Source: Argentina anserina (taxonomy: Eukaryota > Streptophyta > Magnoliopsida > Rosales > Rosaceae). Taken from it: a stretch of DNA of 64,000 bases. Shown here in pieces: positions 22,863-34,500 of this stretch (positions are counted from its first letter, which is position 1; every line of letters starts with the position of its first letter). The notes below the pieces were generated by a model. That model saw only the letters and a program-made list of their open reading frames with translations. It made no database searches and had not been told where the DNA came from. The stretch lies in assembly GCF_933775445.1 (NCBI RefSeq), contig NC_065875.1:3596001-3660000 (forward strand), in the 5' to 3' direction. Both the position numbers and the translations under genes were made by a program.

Positions 22863-24490
22863 CGTACGATTTAAATATAAATACAAATTCAGTAAATAGA
22901 ATTTACTAAATTACCCTTTTACAAAATTACTTTTTACATTTACTGAAAGTAATTTATATTTACATTTACCGAAGGTAAAATTTAATTACATTTACCGTAG
23001 TAAATAAAAATTACATTTACATTTACCGTACACAGTAAATTACCAAAATACCCTTCTGTCAAAACTGTTTCCACCGCCGCACGTGGCGGCGCGTGTGGCA
23101 CACGCGCCACCTCCGGCGGGCCGCGCGTGGGGCCCACGCGCCGAGGCTAAAAGTCGTGAAGGAAGTTTTCGCAACCGATCGACGGAATAAAAGTCGATAT
23201 AAACGTTACGGAAATGTAACGTTTTTCAATTTAAACGTTCCGAGAACGTTTCCGTTTCTCGTTTACTAACGTCGCAACCAATTACGTTCATTCTAATAAA
23301 ATTCGAAATTTTATAGAATTCCAAATCAACTAACATTGTTTAAAAATTTAGGGTTATTACAATAAGAACCACATCGTTTTATTAAATGTTAGACCAATTA
23401 TACTCCTTTTAGAACTCAATTAGCTAGAAATGAGAGACTTTGACAGATTATAAATCTGTAACTCTTCCACTTAATTAGCAAATACATTCCTAATATTTGA
23501 GCCTTAGCTTCCAGTCATTAAAAAAACGTACAAGATGAGTTGCAAACATATATTTCAGATATTGCATCTGATGAGTCTGAATGAGGTCGTTGTTTTTCAT
23601 ATAAAAAAAACTAGTGATATATCTCGGCATGCTATATATCTCTTCCTTTATTAGTAATTGCATTTTCTTTTAATCTATTTTTATTTAAGACTATTATTTA
23701 TTTTAAAATTTTACTTATTAGAATGAGAATTGCCTTGGTTGATTGAAATTTCTGGATCCGCCATTGAAAGCATTCAACTTTCAGATATTCGAGCTCTTGT
23801 TGGATTTTCCAATTTCTCTAGTAGTGATATATTGGAAGCTGTCCTGTCCTCGGAATAAGTTTTTCTGCACGATTTGCACTAGAGAAAATCTATGAGCATG
23901 AAGACAATACATGCATGGAGTTAGTTGCCTGCTATTCGTAGCTATTCAAACATTGTATTCCTAGTTCCTACTATTCTACAACGGCGAACTATCACATCGT
24001 TGCCGAATCGGAAGATGATGTTCAAGTTTGGGACTTTGAATTGATAAATCCCAACCCGGGCATAAGACGGGCATGCACTGTAAATCATTTCAAACCGCGC
24101 AGGCTAAGCAATCCATCTACGAGTCTCAGTTGTATAGTGGCGTCAGTGGGTGAGCTTTGGCGTGTGACGTTGGTGTTTAGTAGTTCCTACGAACAACCGT
24201 ACTATGAGATCTCTAAGATGAATTATGTTGGTACTTCAGTACTTCTACTTGGGAGAAAGTGAAAATTTTGATCACAGATTTATAATTTTTATTCCAAGGG
24301 GAACGATGACATTATCCGCCCCACATTTTACAGCAGTTGAAGAAAATTCGATTTACTTGACGTCTTGTACACAAGGTTTGATGAAGGTATAGTGGTATGG
24401 CGCCCCAATGCCCACAAGCTAAGTCTGATGATCCAATAACGCATCTAATAGACAGACACGTTCTTTATTGTTCCCAGAATATCTCTGAGT

Positions 24491-25281
24491 TAAGCATGTT
24501 ATGAGTTTGCTTGTTTAGAGCACTTCTGTTGGGATTTGATGAATGGATGTCTAAATTCAGCTACCTTCATTAAGCAATCTTGGTATCAATTAACGTCAAA
24601 GATGAGCCAAAAGCCAAACTAACATTCTTCGACGAAGCAGTATGAACACCACTTGGTGGTCTTTCAAAAACAACGTTCATCTTTTCTTGTCCAACATGCA
24701 CCAAACCTTCACTTTCTATATTTTCTAATCTTTCTAGACAAAGAAGCTCAATTAGGAATCTGGAAAGATTGTCAGAGTTGTTCTTTCCTATTTTCGATGG
24801 GTACAGATTTCAAGCGCCATGATCAGTAACTAATGTTTTGATTAAAAAAAATTGATAAAAATCTGTGTCGAAAATCTGTATCCAAAACATTAGATCACCT
24901 GTTCGCCGAAAATAAATATCCACAGAACGAAAACGAACTCCAAACTTAGGTGCTTGAAATCTGTAACTGATTAATATATCTGGAGCATGTCAGGTTACAA
25001 ATCAATAATGATTTATCCAACTCAAGACCGATCAACAAAACAGAAGGAAATACAATATCAGAAACCAATCACTTGTAGGCTCTCCAGATAGGGCACATAC
25101 ATTTTCCAGCAACTATCAACTAGTTCAGGACATGGGAGAGATGCCAACTGACACATCAAAAAAGTCTAGATAGAGTTCCACCATTAGCTGTATTTATCAT
25201 TCTTCAAGTGGTGGCCTTCCAACGAATTTAATTGAGTTGAATACATCTGGTTTCAAGTTTGCGGCCATGTTATTGCATTAT

Positions 25282-25312
<31 letters not shown>

Positions 25313-25414
25313 ATTTACAACAGAACCATAGAGGAACTGGTAAGAGATGCATGATCAGCAGTTGAGTGTTATATGTAAATTACACAAATTGTTTGCAGAT
25401 GACATGTACCTGTA
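24491..25414. other. Intergenic DNA downstream of GATB
   Basis: No gene seen. It probably includes the GATB 3' UTR near its right end. A (TG)n microsatellite lies at 25285-25312. Confidence 0.5.
25285..25312. repeat. (GT)n microsatellite
   Basis: About 14 GT units. Confidence 0.95.
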
Positions 25415-28400
25415 TCAGCTTTGGGCGTTTAGTTTCTCTAACAGAATCTTGTTTAAAATCCCTGGATTTGCTTTTCCTTTTGACAGTTTCATTATCTGCG
25501 CAGAGTTTAAAAGTTCGAACCACCTCACTTACAAAAGGGAGAGTGGACAGGGGAGATAAATGTAAACTACACTTCGTATCACAAAAGATTGTATCCATTG
25601 ATTGGACAAAAGTTTACCTGGCCAGCAAAATAACCTTGAAGCTTAGTCTTTCCACTGCGATATTGGTCCAGCTGCTTTGGATTCTCTGACAATACCTTTT
25701 CTACCATTTTCTCGATCTCAATGGGATCTACAATCTGTTACAACCAAAATAATTAGAGACAAATCAATTTTATAACAAATTATATTGTTATATCATTATC
25801 CTAAGATGATTATATTTTCAGATTTCTTAGCTGCAGATAAATTCTGTTTTCCATCATATAATTTTAAGAACTTATTATGTAAAGTAGAGAAATTAAAAGT
25901 CCATACAGCTGTGTTTGTCCTTTCTAATGATTCCACCAATTGACCATCTAACGCATATAGGACATACTATTGATGGAAACAAACAAAAAAAGCGCTTGTC
26001 TTTTGACTTCTCAAACTAGAAACCATCTTGAGAAATTCCAATAGTAGATATGAAATCCCCAAACTTTTAATTGAAATCTAGAATGTTGTTTTTAAGAAAT
26101 GTGGTGATAGATGTTGAATTTTGTGTGCGTGTGTGTCCATTCCAATGATTCCACAGCATATAGGACACTATTAATGGAAACAAAAAAAGCATTTGTGTTT
26201 TGACACTCAAACTAGAAAACATCTTGGGGAAGTTCGAATAATAGATATGAATTCCCCAAACATTTAAAAGAACTGGACTGTTGTTTTTAAGAAAAGTAGT
26301 GATAGATGTTGAATTTGGAATGAGAAACTAAAGAAAAAAAGACATAAGTGAATGCCATATTAAGTGGTTCCACAGGCTCTGACTTGTGACCATAGATCCA
26401 TCAAGTATTAACACATCTGACCAGTTTAAACAATTATGTGTTATGAACTAAAAAAACCTGGCAATACAGTAAACAACTTGCCTGAACTAAATCTTTTTCT
26501 TCTATCAGTCCCTTCACAGTACCACCTTTTGCTAGTAGCTCAAACAATATCTGCAAATTTATTGATTTAGATATAGATTTTTGTGTAAATTGTCCCAACA
26601 CAAATAAGAAATCATTACCTGTTTCCCTATCTTCCCACTAATAGTCCCATCTTTTATGTAAGCTATTAACTCAGCCAACTCTTGGGGGGAAAGCTTGACC
26701 TCAGGGATGGTCAACTCTTCATTTTTCATATATGCAGCAATATCACTCATTATCCAGTTGGCAGCTAGCTTTGCATCAGCCCCCTTTGTAATAGTAGTGT
26801 CAAAGAAATCTGCGACCTAAGGTATACATTAACCATGTGCACCACTTCAGGTCATGTAAAATGATATACCATTTAAATACATATCACTAGCATTACTTTA
26901 AATTTTAATATAAAAGGCTCATTAAAGGATACAATACTTGAAACATCAAGCACTAAAACCTTCTGGTAACATATTACACCAAGTGCACAGACCATTGAAG
27001 AAGACACACATTTACTTTTATTTTGTTCTTTCCTTCTTTCTAATTTTCTCTTTCAATCCAATTTTCTATTTCCCCGACAATTTATCTTGTCTGAAATGAA
27101 GATTGATGACTTAACCTCAGTAACTATTTTATTTTTATTTCGGAAATGTCTAGCAATAATATGAACACTTGAACAGAGTACATTTACCTTTTTCATATTT
27201 CTTAGCTACACTGTCGAATATTCAAGCAGCCAGAAATCAACTTCTTCTTTGTTCTTTTAATAACAAATTCGAGAACAATTATCAACATCTAGGCAGAGCA
27301 AACATTTAGAAGAATAATACAGGGGACTCACATTCATGTCGTTAGCAAGGAAAAGAACGTCCTGCATGCTTAGGCCCATCTTTTCATACCTTCGACGCTT
27401 CATTTCTGGAAGCTCAGGCAGAGAGTCTTGAATACTATCAACATAATCTTTGGTGAGAAAAACTCCTGGAAGGTCTGGTTCAGGAAAATATCGGTAATCA
27501 GATAGTCCTTCTTTCTTCCTCATGGTAAATGTTTTCTGAACGTTACAATAGTGTTAACGAGGCATGTAACTAGACACAAAGGAAATGACAACTATACAGT
27601 ATTGTACTAGTTTGACAAGATGATAAGAGAAAGTAAAATCACCTGAGCGCCTTCTTCCCAGAGCCGTGTTTCCTGTACAATTTCTTTTTCTTGGCCCTGA
27701 CTATGAAGAAGCACCTGCCTCGAAATTTCATAATCAATTGCCCTGGTCACATTTGAAAAGGAGTTCATATTTTTTATCTCCACCTGCCAATGTAAGAGAT
27801 TGATGAGGCACCAAAGGCAATAAATGATAGTATTATTATCATCAAATGACTGAAAGAAAAACAAATTGTTTTGCAACTTCTTTCTTCTTCTCACCTTTTC
27901 AGTTCGTGTTTGTGTATTGTGACTCATGGATTTCTAATTTCGGAGCTGTGACTTCAACAGTCAATTATATAAAACGCATACATATAATCTCCTTTATGTT
28001 GTTAAACATAAAGCAGTAATTTTCTCTCTTTTTATATCACTCTTGTCATTCAGGTACTATAGCGTTTATCTTTGTGTTTGATGGCACATGCCTTATCTAT
28101 GGGAAAATGACATCAAGAACTAAAAGTAACAAAATTGACATCTCCTACTATTCACTATCATCGAAGTAAGGAAACAAGCAGTTCATTCAATGGAATACTT
28201 GATAACGATTTCAAGAGCACTAGTAGTTGAAGTTGGACAACATACCTGCGGGATTGGTTATGATTATGGTGAGCTTAGAAAGCCAACCATTTAAAATACA
28301 TAATGGTAATAGAAGAATAAAAAAAAGGTTTCTGGTTATTATAGTTGCAGGGAACTTAAGGGTTATTATAGTTCAAATACCAAGAGATAGTTTTTTTTTT

Positions 28401-29940
28401 TGTGAGGAGGACCAAGAGATAGCTGCTCTCCTTATTTATATGAACTAACCAAGTCTTGAATTATTTATAATTTTATATATTATCAGTGACTAACTTGGAC
28501 TCTTAAAGTATCATTGAGACTATTGTTTAGACCGAATATGCAGTGGTTTTGGTGTCGACCATATGGTCTATGCCTTGGAGTGTACTTCTTTTCTAGCCAA
28601 GCTGTAGGTAATACAACATTAGTTTCAATCCAGCCTTCCGACTTTCATGATTCCGTCTGATATGTGCGATCACATTCTGGAATTTCACACCAAAAACAAA
28701 TCTACAGTATTTTATTTTGAGATATATTGGTCCCAGTCAATTTGCATTGCTGAAATCTTGACTCTTAGGCATGTCAAGATAATATTGTAAATGATAACCA
28801 GATATTAACAAAGTATGGATGACTAATCAAACTCAGCAAGATCTTTCATTTGCAATGATTTTAATTATCTTCACAACATTCCATTATTTTGATTATTTAG
28901 TGATTGTGGTAATGTTCCTCAGTCCCTTGTTCTTCTCTTCTTTTCTTTACACATTATCTCGTTATAATGGAACATTTGCTCCTAAAACAATAAATCAACA
29001 AATTAAAGCTACTTGCCTTCGTTCCAAAGTGTAATTGCCCAATTGGTCGAACAGAAACATTGACATCACAACGAAGTGAACCTTCTTGCATATTGCCATT
29101 ACTCACTCCCAAATACCGAACCACCCTCTGTATTTCTGCAGCATATTCTGCAGCTTCAGTGCCATTTCTCATATCAGGTTCAGAAACAATCTCGAGCAAG
29201 GGCACACCCGCTCTATTTAGATCAACCTGCAGAGAATAACAAACAAATAAACATTACTTTATAAGAACTAGAAATTGTTTGATGGCATATAGGAAGGGAA
29301 AGGTACTTTCCTGTGAACGACTTCCATCATCTGAATGCATCAGCTTCCCAGCATCCTCTTCCATGTGAACTCTCGTAATGCCAAACTTCCTATGCCCACC
29401 ACCAAACTCTACTGGAATATCCAAATCAATGTAGCCCCCGGTTGCAATTGGAACATCAAACTGTGATATTTGGTACCCCTTAGGAAGGTCCGCATAAAAG
29501 TATTGTTTCCTATCAAACTTAGAGTTCAATGCCAACTTGCAATTGAGTGCAAGTCCAACTTTGACAGCAGACTCAATGACCTTAAAGTTCAGAATAGGTA
29601 AAGCACCTGGCAGACCCATACAGATGGGGCAAATACTAGTGTTTGGTTGAGATGCATAATTATAGGGGCAACTACAAAAGGCCTTGGTAACAGTAGACAG
29701 CTGGACATGGGTTTCGATACCTATGACTGCTTCATAGTCCTTCAAGACATTCTCCAGTGTCTTATTCTGGGTCACGTTAGAAACTCTCACTTGTCGGGGC
29801 TTAACCTTTTCTTGGGTGGCTGCTTGGGTTTGTGCACTTCTAACTGTGCAGTACAAAAGAACATTCTTTCTTCGGAGTAACGTGGTGGGTTGTAACACAA
29901 AAGGGTGGCTCTGGAAGCTTCTGAAAATTGTGGAGGCCAT
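25415..29940 (-). CDS. GATB: Glutamyl-tRNA(Gln) amidotransferase subunit B, organellar
   Basis: GatB is the kinase/amidotransferase subunit of GatCAB, which converts Glu-tRNA(Gln) to Gln-tRNA(Gln) in mitochondria and plastids. I place eight exons at 29940-29311, 29226-29017, 27783-27643, 27535-27332, 26816-26619, 26550-26482, 25734-25618 and 25495-25415. All joins are in phase 0 and give 549 residues plus TGA, the usual plant length. The N-terminus is Ser/Thr/Arg-rich and lacks acids, fitting a transit peptide. Signature blocks are [92 protein letters not shown], and the C-terminal tail domain ([32 protein letters not shown]). Introns 2 and 6 have GC donors and intron 1 has a GA donor, so splicing of intron 1 needs proof. 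Confidence 0.93.
25920..26320. repeat. Imperfect tandem duplication inside GATB intron 6
   Basis: Two ~200-base copies, about 25920-26117 and 26138-26320. They share AATGATTCCAC, CATATAGGACA, TCAAACTAGAAA, CATCTTG and TGATAGATGTTGAATTT in the same order. They are non-coding and moderately diverged. Confidence 0.8.
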
Positions 29941-30806
29941 ATTCTGAATTCGATATCAAACAGTGCGGGGGCGGGTCTTTGCAAACATATTGGCCTGAAA
30001 ATATCATATTTTGAATCTACATTCATGATAAATATCTAAACTTGAACAACAAATGATAACTCAATCAATACCAAAAACAAATCCAATACAGATAATCCTT
30101 TTCAATTAATCAAAACACAAACAGAAGCTATTGAAATCAATCAAATAGAGTGTACAGAAGAGAACCTCAGAATGGTTAAGAGTTGATTGCCTTAGTCGAG
30201 TTTAGGGAATGGAGTTTTGGGCTACAAAAAACAAAAGGGGAAGTTAAAGTTTCGATCTTTAAGGCGAAATTCAGTGATAATATATACCTCAATTCTATTC
30301 AACAAGCCAACCTAAGCATTCAGATACATTGCAATCAAGTTCTCTCAGGCATTTCATCAGACACGTTCAGTGTGTAAAAACAAACAAACCATCTTTTCTC
30401 TTTTTTTGCAGAGATTAAAAGTCATAAGAACTATCCAATACAGAGCGAAGCTACATTAGAGGCGTGTTTCCTATGCTGGGTTCAATTACACTGTCAAAGT
30501 TGCAGTCTTTAATTTGGTTTGGTTTGTAATATAGAACAAAATTGAGAGAAAATAAGCCAAAATGAGAACACTTACTTGTAAACCCACAAGTTGATAGTGT
30601 GGCCAACAAGAGTGAAGAGTGGGTGCTTACTTTGGTTAAAGGGAGTGAAGTGAAAGGTGAGGTGAGTTGGGTTAAGTGGAAGTGTGGAACAGAAACAGCA
30701 GCACCCAGAATCAGATAATGAAAAGAACCCAGTTCAACATAACTTTGCCCCTTCACTTTAGATTTGTCTTTTTAAACTAGGACAGTAGAGACAACGTAAC
30801 ATTCAA
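29941..30806. other. GATB 5' flank
   Basis: Between the GATB start codon and the tRNA gene. It must hold the GATB promoter and 5' UTR. I see no clear TATA box and no other gene. Confidence 0.5.
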
Positions 30807-30888
30807 GTGGACGTGCCGGAGTGGTTATCGGGCATGACTAGAAATCATGTGGGCTTTGCCCGCGCAGGTTCGAATCCTGCCGTCCACG
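30807..30888 (+). tRNA. tRNA-Ser (anticodon AGA)
   Basis: 82 nt. The acceptor stem GTGGACG pairs with CGTCCAC over seven base pairs. The anticodon loop CTAGAAA carries AGA, reading UCU serine codons. A long variable arm (TGGGCTTTGCCCGC) follows, as expected for class II tRNA-Ser. The T-loop GGTTCGAATCC is the B-box of the internal promoter, and GTGCCGGAGTGG holds the A-box region. No intron, CCA not encoded. It is a nuclear-type gene, and nothing suggests a pseudogene. Confidence 0.96.
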
Positions 30889-30909
30889 ATTCTTTATTTC
30901 TTACTTCTA

Positions 30910-30917
30910 TTTTTTTT
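30910..30917 (+). terminator. RNA polymerase III T-run terminator
   Basis: Eight T residues 22 bases after the tRNA gene, the usual Pol III stop signal. Confidence 0.75.
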
Positions 30918-31875
30918 CAAGGCTCGAAGTTTCCACATCCCAAGCTTTCCTTATGGTTCAAGACACATATGAAGTCAAGGACTCAAAGCTATGCCGTGCA
31001 CGGTGGTTGGTCTTGTTCTCTGCTAACATTTACTATATATTAGACGCGCTATAGGTGGTACTGTTCTTAAGGAAATGGGTCGGGTTTTGCAATTGGTCGG
31101 GTTGCCAGGTGTTGGGTATTTGTTTGTTGATTGCCAGCTGTTGAGTTTATGTGGCTGTGTCTTTTCTTCCTTTCCTTTTCTTTTGAATCAGCACACATTA
31201 CACAGAGAGGAGAGGGATAACAAATTTTTGGCCGATCGGCTTGGCATCTGAGACGAAGGCATCTTTTCCCACCAAAATTAGTTTCCATTATGATTAGCTC
31301 CAGGCATTGGGTCTGCAAGAGATGAAGGAGTTCGGTCAGCAAGAGAAGAGAAGAGGAGAGAGATCGTTCGGCAAATAACTGCCGGTTTTTGGTTGTGTCG
31401 CCTTCCTTCTTCTTTGCCAATACATAAAGGTAATTAGGTTTAGTTTTGTGATCTCTGGGTTTGGTTCAATCGCGAATTTCAGCTGGGGTGGGTTTTTGTG
31501 GAAGATTGTTCATTGATTTTTTCTGAATCTGACTTTGCTATGGATTTGGTTTCCATTCCTTAATTGGTTTCTTCTGGCTTTGTAAGAGATAGATAACAAA
31601 ATACTGTCATAGTTTATGATTGGGAGTGATACAGAGCTACGATACTAATTGGTAATCCTGTTTAATTATCATGGGGTTTATCAAGCCGGCGAGACTGTTG
31701 TGAAAATAGCTGAATTTTAAAGCGGAGAGAGAGAGAAACATAAGTGATAGAGGGGAGAGTTTGGTCTGCAATTAAAGATAAGAGGGGAGCAATTCTAATG
31801 ATTTCGTTGGTGATCTCATATGGCAAGAGAACAAGTGAGGTTTGCTTACTTTTGTTAAGTTTCTGATTTGATATC
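30918..31875. other. Intergenic region with leader-like sequence
   Basis: No coding sequence recognised. A purine-rich stretch (31310-31380) and AAAGGTAATTAGG at 31428-31440 look like the 5' leader and first donor of a plant gene, perhaps the original leader of the broken gene at 31876. Confidence 0.35.
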
Positions 31876-32137
31876 ATGGGACTAACTATTTTTCTTTATT
31901 GTAAACCTCCACCGCCTGCTCAGTCTGCTCCGTCGCAGCACGAAGTAGCGCTTCAGCAGCAGCAACTCGGCGCTGGATCTCTGAGCTTCAACAGTAACAT
32001 GTCTAAAGAGGATGAGGAGATGTCAATGTCAGCTCTCTTCACTTTCAAGGCCAAGGAGGAAGAGATCCAGAGGAAGAAGTTAGAGGTGAGTGAGACGTGT
32101 TGAAGAAGAGACCAAGCACTTGGCTACTATTCGTGAG
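31876..32137 (+). pseudogene. RAB6-interacting golgin-like (PF04949/DUF662) fragment
   Basis: The peptide SKEDEEMSMSALFTFKAKEE followed by EIQRKKLEV matches the conserved N-terminal block of this plant coiled-coil family. The family continues with a KVxAQLG-type block and then RVEEETKRLA. Here about 20 bases of that part are missing: TGAGACG joins directly to TGTTGAAGAAGAGACC. This shifts the frame and creates TGA at 32101. In the shifted frame the lost sequence resumes (VEEETKHLATIRE) and stops at a good donor (GAG/GTTTG at 32138). No later exons are visible in the following 2 kb. I infer a truncated duplicate. The PF assignment is from memory of the motif. Confidence 0.65.
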
Positions 32138-32199
32138 GTTTGTCTTTCCTCATTTCTCTTCTACTTCAACAATAACAGGTTCTACCACTTTGAACTGAC

Positions 32200-32245
<46 letters not shown>

Positions 32246-34500
32246 TAGGTTTCAAGTATTTGAGCTCAGATTTTGAGGTTTTTGTAAATAGAGCTAAACA
32301 CTTAACTGTCACTAATTTCTTGGCAATTTTCTGGAACTTTTTGGTTAACAATCTTTCATGAAAAACTCAGACCTCAAATGTTTTATCCAATTAAGTCACC
32401 TTTTTGTTATTTCCGTTTTCAAATCAAGGTCGAAGATTAACTATGTTGTGAAGAAATATTGCAGAACACTATGATTCTTGGGTATTAATTTATGTTACAA
32501 TTTTTATTCTCTACCATTTTTATTCTTGGTTGTTGATAATTGGTTAGCTTCCTCTGAAAATGATATTTATTTTTCATGTTTGGAAGTTAATTATATCTTT
32601 CATCTATATTTTACTCAGTGTGTGCATTCTTGACAGATTGGTAACACCAGATACATGGAGTATAGTAGCTAGAAAAAGGCAACATGACAAAGACCTGGAA
32701 GCTCATTGAGATTATTGAAACTGATTGGACTTTGGTCTTTTAGGGTGTTTGCATGCTAGGAACAAAAGTTTTAAGGTTAGATTAACTCATCATCCATATC
32801 ACACAAGAATACATTCATGTTGCACTACTTCATATAAATGGTAGCCACGTGTCTAAAAAAATTAATAAAGTTGTCAATCTTTTTTTTCACCTCCACTGTA
32901 CAAGTGTCATAAAAGTAAACAAATTTTCTTGCCTCAACCAACTTCTTTCATTGGTTTGCCAGATTTCCCTTTATAATTACACTTCTGGTTTAAAACATTG
33001 TCTAAAGTGTTCATTGTTTGTTTCGTCAAGATTTAAAATATCTACTCTAAGGTGCATATCATTCCATGAGTTAGGCATTATCGAGTTGATGTTCAAATGG
33101 TCGTTTATTGTATTTTCTATGATGTGTCTGCAACTTCAATCATTTTGTCTTGCATCTGTTAAACCATCATTCATTTTTATCTTATTTTACTCTTATTGAC
33201 TCATAATCACGGAGACGATTCTCTGATTTCAGATTTGGGCATTTCATTCACTCAGTTGCAAATTCCCTGCAAGCACAAGAATTATGTTTCATTCAGGTGA
33301 GGCGGATTTTATAGTTTTAGTATCTATATGTGTATGTGTCTATGTTGGTATATATATAATTAATTGAGTTTCTAATTAAGCAGAGGTTGGATATCGTTTT
33401 GTTTGGTTATAATCTGAACCTTATGGTGCAACTTTCTTTTTACCATTTTATTTATTTATTTATTTCTACTAGAATGGTTGTTGTGTTGTTGTTTCAATGT
33501 TTCATTTACAATTTGTACTCTTGATTGGCCATAATGACAGTACTATGATGTAATCCATGTAGATTATAGGTTTATCCCAGATCCCTGTAAATCTTCATTA
33601 AAACACGCATAGTCGAACTCATACATGAATGCATGCATGATAAGAGCTAACTTGGTTAGTGTTATTTTTTGTGAAAAAATATGAACCTTAGATATTATGG
33701 AGGAGTTTAAGACGACTAGCTCTGGTGAAAATGCTAGGGTAGATACCACATATATCACTATATCATAGTCAAAGTTAATCTTATGAGGCTAGCAGCCCCG
33801 GTAATTTTTTTTAAAGCAATCATATATCAATATTCATGTAACAACTGGATTGACATCTAATTCTCAGCCTCATGCCAACTAAAAAATTATCACCTACTCG
33901 ATTCATCCTTAATAATTTTTACACGACTGACAATAGCAATCATATGTAGCTATAGATAACGTTTTTTATTTGTTTTCACCTGAGAAAAAAAAATAGATCA
34001 ATGCGAAATATGCCTCTATATTCGGGAACCATTTTCACTCTTCTTTTTCTATTTTCTCTGTGAAACTTATATTCAGTTGTGACTTGCTATTTTATCAATT
34101 GTTGCTATTACAAGCACACAACAAAGAAGTCGACTGGAGAGTTACAAGCAGACTGGATAGCCCTGTTATATTACAAATGAATTAAATTGAAAATGTAAAT
34201 GCTTTTGTTAACCTGGAATGAATCAAATAATCAGTGTCAGTTGGGCAACAATCTCTGAGATAGTGTAAATAGCCAAGCTTGGCTCTTATATACCTGTTTT
34301 TTTTTTTTTGGAATTCTGAATGATTAATAATCATTTAAGAGCCCATATAAGAAGTTAAGAACAATGGATACAAAGAAGTAATTTTTTACCATGATCAAAG
34401 TACACAGACCCGCAGCAATGCGCGGACCATCTATCTAGTATATATTACACACACGTTGTGCCGTGATATGAATCACCAAAAAAACAAAGGAGGAATAGGA
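32138..34500. other. Intergenic AT-rich DNA
   Basis: No gene recognised. It contains a (TA)n tract at 32202-32247 and several small open frames without features. GTATGTGTCTATG/TATATA-rich stretches lie near 33330. Confidence 0.5.

Larger units (their letters stand above)
20858..23361 (-). repeat. Solo LTR, family A, minus orientation, nested
   Basis: 2504 bp from TGTAACGACCC to GGGTTATTACA, flanked by the exact 5-bp duplication ATAAG (20853-20857 and 23362-23366). It matches the plus-strand copy at 10888-13951 in reverse: same ends, the CTAGAGCTCTAACTG block, 93-bp repeats, TACGTA array, GTAAATGTAA tract and GC palindromes. It lacks most of the ~500-bp GC-rich leader segment present in the other two copies, which explains its shorter length. 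Confidence 0.92.
20672..23764. mobile_element. TIR-flanked element with 12-bp target duplication, carrying a nested solo LTR
   Basis: The exact 12-bp repeat TGAAAGCATTCA lies on both sides (20660-20671 and 23765-23776). Just inside are perfect 10-bp inverted repeats, GGCGGATCCA (20674-20683) and TGGATCCGCC (23753-23762). Without the nested LTR at 20858-23361 the element is about 590 bp, AT-rich and non-coding. It interrupts the second F-box pseudogene inside a DUF295 block. The TIRs suggest a non-autonomous DNA transposon; the 12-bp duplication is longer than the 8-9 bp usual for hAT or Mutator, so I leave the superfamily open. Confidence 0.82.
20380..24490 (+). pseudogene. Second F-box/DUF295 gene copy, degenerate and interrupted
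   Basis: Blocks aligned with the copy at 18216 appear in order but in shifting frames: the SSW/AA region and PLPQSPWLALG at 20380-20470, FSVDEKMVYTI at 20505-20540, a GCCVG...NPVSGES-like stretch at 20560-20670. After the inserted DNA come SDIRAL at 23777, NYHIVAESEDDVQVWDFE at ~23985, LSCIVASVGELWRV and YYEISKMNYVGTS up to 24240, and IYLTSC at ~24350. The F-box itself is missing. There are many stops and frameshifts, so it is non-functional. A TIR element (20672-23764) splits it. It is a tandem duplicate of the preceding gene. Confidence 0.82.

Noticed and set aside
25366..25689. 107-codon plus-strand frame
   Set aside because: Antisense to the last GATB exons and intron 7.
31067..31420. 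117-codon minus-strand frame
   Set aside because: Covers purine-rich leader-like DNA; no motif and no splice or conservation support.
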